From NCBI GenBank assembly GCA_900764725.1, contig CAAFPB010000141.1:1-8788 (forward strand): a stretch of 8,788 nt of DNA. The letters are read 5' to 3'. Positions 6,282 to 8,788 of the stretch are shown piece by piece. The stretch's first letter is position 1. Every line of letters starts with the position of its first letter. Both the position numbers and the translations under genes were made by a program. The notes beneath the pieces were generated by a model that made no database searches, had not been told where the DNA came from, and saw only the letters and a program-made list of their open reading frames with translations. This stretch comes from an uncultured Catenibacterium sp. (GTDB lineage Bacteria; Bacillota_I; Bacilli_A; Erysipelotrichales; Coprobacillaceae).

Positions 6282-8081
6282 ATGGCAGAAACAATGAAAG
6301 AACGTAAAGATATGGATCCACAATATATGTGGGATCTCTCAACACTTTATAAAAATTATGAAGAATGGAATAACGCATTACCTGAACTTAATGATATGAT
6401 TAAGAAATTACCTGAATACCAGGGAAAACTCAATAATGCGAAAACAATCAGAGAATTCTTTGATTTTGATACACATTTAGGTAGAAAGTTATCTAATTTC
6501 TATTGTTATGCATCACTTAGAAATTGTGAAGATACAAGAGATAGTGAAGCACAGGCAATGGAAGCAAAAGCCTATCAAGTCTATACAGCTTATGCAACAG
6601 CTATTAGCTTTGCTGAACCAGAAATCTTATCACTTGATGAAGATGTCTTAGAAGCAATTGTACATTCAGAAGACTTAAAGCCTTATGCATTCAATATGCA
6701 GAAGTTATTGGATCAGAAACCTCATGTATTAAGCGCAAAAGAAGAAGCCCTTCTTGCTGCTTTTACAGAAACATTAGGGGCTCCTAGTAAGATTTCTGAA
6801 AGCTTACAGGATGCTGATATGACATTTGAATCTGTCACTGATTCAAATGGTGAAGTCCATGAACTTAACCAGTCTAACTATATTCTTTTACAGATGAGTG
6901 AAGACCGTACACTTAGATTAAATGCCTTTAAGTCTTTCTATAAAGGATTTAAAGAACATATTAATACCTTTGCTGCTACTTATAATGGATGTATTAAAGA
7001 AGCAGTGGCAGAAGCACAGGTAAGACATTATGATTCTTCAAGAGCCATGAGTATGGCTTATGAACATGTACCTGGTGTTGTTTATGATAGTTTAGTTGAT
7101 ACAGTAAGAAAGTTCATGCCTGAAATGTATCGTTATGTACGTTTAAGAAAACAGATTCTAGGTTTAGATGAACTACACTATTATGATGTTTATACACCAC
7201 TCATTGCAGGTTCTTCTAAATCATATACTTATGAAGAAGCACAGCAGATGGTCTTAGATGCAGTCACACCATTAGGTGAAGACTATGTCAATAGAGTAAA
7301 ACAAGCATATAAAGATAGATGGATTGATGTTTATCCTAATAATGGTAAACGTGGTGGTGCTTTCTCTAGTGGTACTTATGATTCTAATCCATACATTCTA
7401 ACAAGCTTTACAGGCACATTAGATAGTGTGAGTACAATTGCCCATGAAATGGGTCATTCACAGCATACATGGCTTTCTAATCATACACAAACACCACAGA
7501 ATGCAGACTATACACTCTTTGTCGCTGAAGTGGCTTCTACAGTCAATGAAAACTTACTTGTAGAACAGTTATTACAGAAGACGACAGAACCTAAAGAACG
7601 TCTGGCTTTATTAAACCACTATCTAGAAGGTTTCAAGGGTACTGTATATCGTCAGACTATGTTTGCAGAATTTGAAAGAGATGCACATGCCATGGCTGAA
7701 AGAGGAGAAGCTATCACTGCAGCAAGCATGAATACATTATATAAGAACTTAATCAAAGATTATTTTGGTGAAGACTTAGTCATTGATGATGAAGTACAGT
7801 ATGAATGGGCTAGAATTCCTCATTTCTATAGACCATTCTATGTCTATAAGTATGCAACAAGTTATTGTGCCGCAGTAGCATTAAGTGAAGCTATTTTGAA
7901 TAATGAAGAAGGTGCAGTAAAGAGATACTTAGAATTCTTATCTATGGGTGGTAGTGCTTATCCATTAGATGAGTTAAAGCATGCAGGTGTTGATTTTAGT
8001 ACACCAGAACCAGTCTCTAGAGCATTGACTAAATTTAGTCAGATTCTAGATGATGTAGAAGAAACATTAAAGAAACTATAA
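6282..8081 (+). CDS. pepF: Oligoendopeptidase F (M3 family zinc metallopeptidase)
   Basis: Cytoplasmic zinc peptidase that cleaves short peptides, normally in peptide recycling or use of imported peptides. The 599-residue length is normal for PepF. The N-terminal half (about 20-200) is the helical M3 PepF region. The catalytic domain carries the zinc site AHEMGHSQHTW, with His388, Glu389 and His392, and the third ligand Glu416 in FVAEVAST. It is preceded by the GGAFSSGTYDSNPYILTSF strand region (358-376) and followed by IPHFYRPFYVYKYATS (512-527), whose tyrosines and His514 are typical substrate-binding residues. There is no signal peptide. AAAGGAG at 6268-6274, 7 bases from the ATG, fixes the start. 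It has its own promoter and terminator. Glutamine codons are mostly CAG with a few CAA, intermediate between the glycolytic genes and the CPCC gene. Confidence 0.97.
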   Translation: MAETMKERKDMDPQYMWDLSTLYKNYEEWNNALPELNDMIKKLPEYQGKLNNAKTIREFFDFDTHLGRKLSNFYCYASLRNCEDTRDSEAQAMEAKAYQVYTAYATAISFAEPEILSLDEDVLEAIVHSEDLKPYAFNMQKLLDQKPHVLSAKEEALLAAFTETLGAPSKISESLQDADMTFESVTDSNGEVHELNQSNYILLQMSEDRTLRLNAFKSFYKGFKEHINTFAATYNGCIKEAVAEAQVRHYDSSRAMSMAYEHVPGVVYDSLVDTVRKFMPEMYRYVRLRKQILGLDELHYYDVYTPLIAGSSKSYTYEEAQQMVLDAVTPLGEDYVNRVKQAYKDRWIDVYPNNGKRGGAFSSGTYDSNPYILTSFTGTLDSVSTIAHEMGHSQHTWLSNHTQTPQNADYTLFVAEVASTVNENLLVEQLLQKTTEPKERLALLNHYLEGFKGTVYRQTMFAEFERDAHAMAERGEAITAASMNTLYKNLIKDYFGEDLVIDDEVQYEWARIPHFYRPFYVYKYATSYCAAVALSEAILNNEEGAVKRYLEFLSMGGSAYPLDELKHAGVDFSTPEPVSRALTKFSQILDDVEETLKKL

Positions 8082-8082
8082 G

Positions 8083-8111
8083 AAAATGGATCCGCAGTGG
8101 ATCCATTTTTT
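8083..8111 (+). terminator. Intrinsic terminator of pepF
   Basis: AAAATGGATCC (8083-8093) pairs with GGATCCATTTT (8099-8109) around a GCAGT loop, with T from 8106 to 8111. It begins one base after the pepF stop. The A-tract before and T-tract after the core stem are nearly symmetric, so it could also act on transcripts from the opposite strand. Confidence 0.92.
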
Positions 8112-8201
8112 AGAAGTAAATCAATAATTCTTGGGCTGCAAAGCGTGTTAAATAAGTTGATGGTAACTAAAGATTAAAATAAAATGAAAGGAAAAAGTAA
8201 T
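8112..8201. other. Short intergenic segment with no clear promoter; possible remnant
   Basis: Ninety bases between the pepF terminator and the CPCC gene. The middle (about 8130-8146, CTTGGGCTGCAAAGCGT) is less AT-rich than other gaps in the window. A TAAAAT at 8175-8180 could be a -10 but lacks a correctly spaced -35. On the reverse strand a short frame reads STYLTRFAAQELLIYF before a stop, which looks like a fragment of coding sequence, but it is too short to assign. It may be a worn repeat or gene remnant; this is speculative. Confidence 0.3.
8187..8192 (+). promoter_or_regulatory. Ribosome binding site that sets the CPCC gene start at 8202
   Basis: AAAGGA lies 9 bases before the ATG at 8202. 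The other in-frame ATG (8184) directly precedes this site and has no ribosome site of its own, so the six-residue longer reading is unlikely. Confidence 0.75.
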
Positions 8202-8723
8202 ATGACAATTAAGAATTTCAAGCCAATGGAATGTCCAATTTGTCATCAATATTATTTTTCAGATGACACAGATTTGGAAAAAGAAGATCCTGAATATGAA
8301 GGAAAAGAAGATGATTACTGTTCACATTGTGGATGGAAATATGATTTATATCAGTTTGAACATCCAGATGTTCCAAATCTAACGAATGAATTATCTTTGA
8401 ATGATTATAGAAAATGGTTTCAATCTCAAATTGATGAAAATCCAGAATATGATTATACAGAGGATAATTATACAGTAACTCCGCATATGTGTCCGGTATG
8501 TGGAAAATATGAATTTAAAGATACAAATTCTTATGATATTTGCCCTTATTGCGGATGGGAAGATGATGAATTAATGGAATCAGAGCCAAGTAAATGGGCT
8601 GGATGTGCTAATCCACTTTGCTTAAATGATTATCGCAAAGATTATCAACAAAAAATAAAGGACAATCCTGATTATAAATGGAAAATAGATTTGAATACCC
8701 ATAATCTACAGGTAACCATTTAA
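8202..8723 (+). CDS. Tandem cysteine-rich CPCC-like zinc-binding protein
   Basis: A 173-residue acidic, probably cytoplasmic protein of unknown role built from two copies of one module. Module 1 has CPIC (Cys11, Cys14), CSHCGW (Cys40, Cys43) and then LSLNDYRKWF (64-73). Module 2 has CPVC (Cys97, Cys100), CPYCGW (Cys114, Cys117), WEDDELMESEP, then LCLNDYRKDY (139-148). Each module is followed by a similar acidic helix, QSQIDENPEYDY and QQKIKDNPDYKW. Four cysteines per module in two CxxC pairs suggest one zinc each. The order CPxC, CPxCGWEDD and LNxYR matches the cysteine-rich CPCC family (PF14206 as I recall), which normally has one such module. Module 1 has a longer loop between its pairs (25 versus 13 residues) and lacks the WEDD acids, so it is the diverged copy. 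Five of seven glutamines are CAA, against almost none in the glycolytic genes, suggesting low expression or later acquisition. It has no operon partner in view. Confidence 0.85.
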   Translation: MTIKNFKPMECPICHQYYFSDDTDLEKEDPEYEGKEDDYCSHCGWKYDLYQFEHPDVPNLTNELSLNDYRKWFQSQIDENPEYDYTEDNYTVTPHMCPVCGKYEFKDTNSYDICPYCGWEDDELMESEPSKWAGCANPLCLNDYRKDYQQKIKDNPDYKWKIDLNTHNLQVTI

Positions 8724-8788
8724 GAGAAGTGTGAAGCAGAAATATTCAGGATATAGACTATCTGTCTATGACTGATAGGAAATGATCT
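8724..8788. other. 3' flank at the contig end, no gene seen
   Basis: The last 65 bases follow the CPCC stop. ATAGAC (8753-8758) can pair with GTCTAT (8764-8769) as a 6-bp hairpin with a 5-base loop, but no T-tract follows, so it is not a convincing terminator. No start codon with a ribosome site is visible. Confidence 0.4.

Noticed and set aside
8097..8177. Short + strand frame (26 codons plus stop) from GTG after pepF
   Set aside because: It begins inside the pepF terminator hairpin and has no ribosome site or recognisable product.
8784..8788. Terminal GATCT as a second adapter end
   Set aside because: Five bases are not enough, and an adapter at the right end would be expected to begin with AGATCGGAAGAGC, which is not present.

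Overview
The window is AT-rich, protein-dense DNA with every supported gene on the + strand. Strong AGGAGG-type Shine-Dalgarno (SD) sites, extended -10 promoters and short U-tract terminators point to a low-GC Firmicute. The gene content (a mannose-family PTS, a pgk-tpiA pair, PepF, and an uncharacterised TIM-barrel-like protein) would suit an anaerobic, sugar-fermenting gut bacterium. Erysipelotrichales is my best guess, from the general look of the proteins only. The first 21 bases are not biological: they match the 3' end of the Illumina TruSeq read-2 adapter, so the window starts at an untrimmed contig end.

Bases 22-2402 hold the end of a mannose/fructose/sorbose-family PTS operon: a truncated EIIB, a complete EIIC and EIID, and an unrecognised 87-residue two-helix membrane protein, closed by a strong intrinsic terminator. 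EIIA and the start of EIIB lie off the left edge. Bases 2405-3205 encode a Cof-type HAD phosphatase whose ribosome binding site begins two bases after that terminator's T-tract. Bases 3229-4155 hold a -10 box and a gene for a conserved but functionally unknown protein with TIM-barrel-like motifs.

Bases 4178-6224 form a compact glycolytic unit: an extended -10 promoter, pgk, tpiA and an intrinsic terminator. The usual partners gap, gpm and eno are absent from the window. Bases 6244-8111 hold pepF (oligoendopeptidase F, M3 family) as a single-gene unit with its own promoter and terminator. The right end carries a 173-residue protein made of two cysteine-rich CPCC-like zinc-binding modules. Its glutamine codon use differs from the core genes, and it follows a short intergenic segment of unclear origin.

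The metabolic logic is straightforward. The PTS imports and phosphorylates a hexose or amino sugar, the HAD phosphatase may trim excess sugar phosphate, Pgk and TpiA work in lower glycolysis, and PepF recycles peptides. Most of the window is ordinary core genome. The under-described items are the small PTS-linked membrane protein, the unknown TIM-barrel-like protein and the tandem CPCC protein. I see no CRISPR array, RNA gene, complete mobile element or defence system. No stretch over 300 bases lacks a gene.
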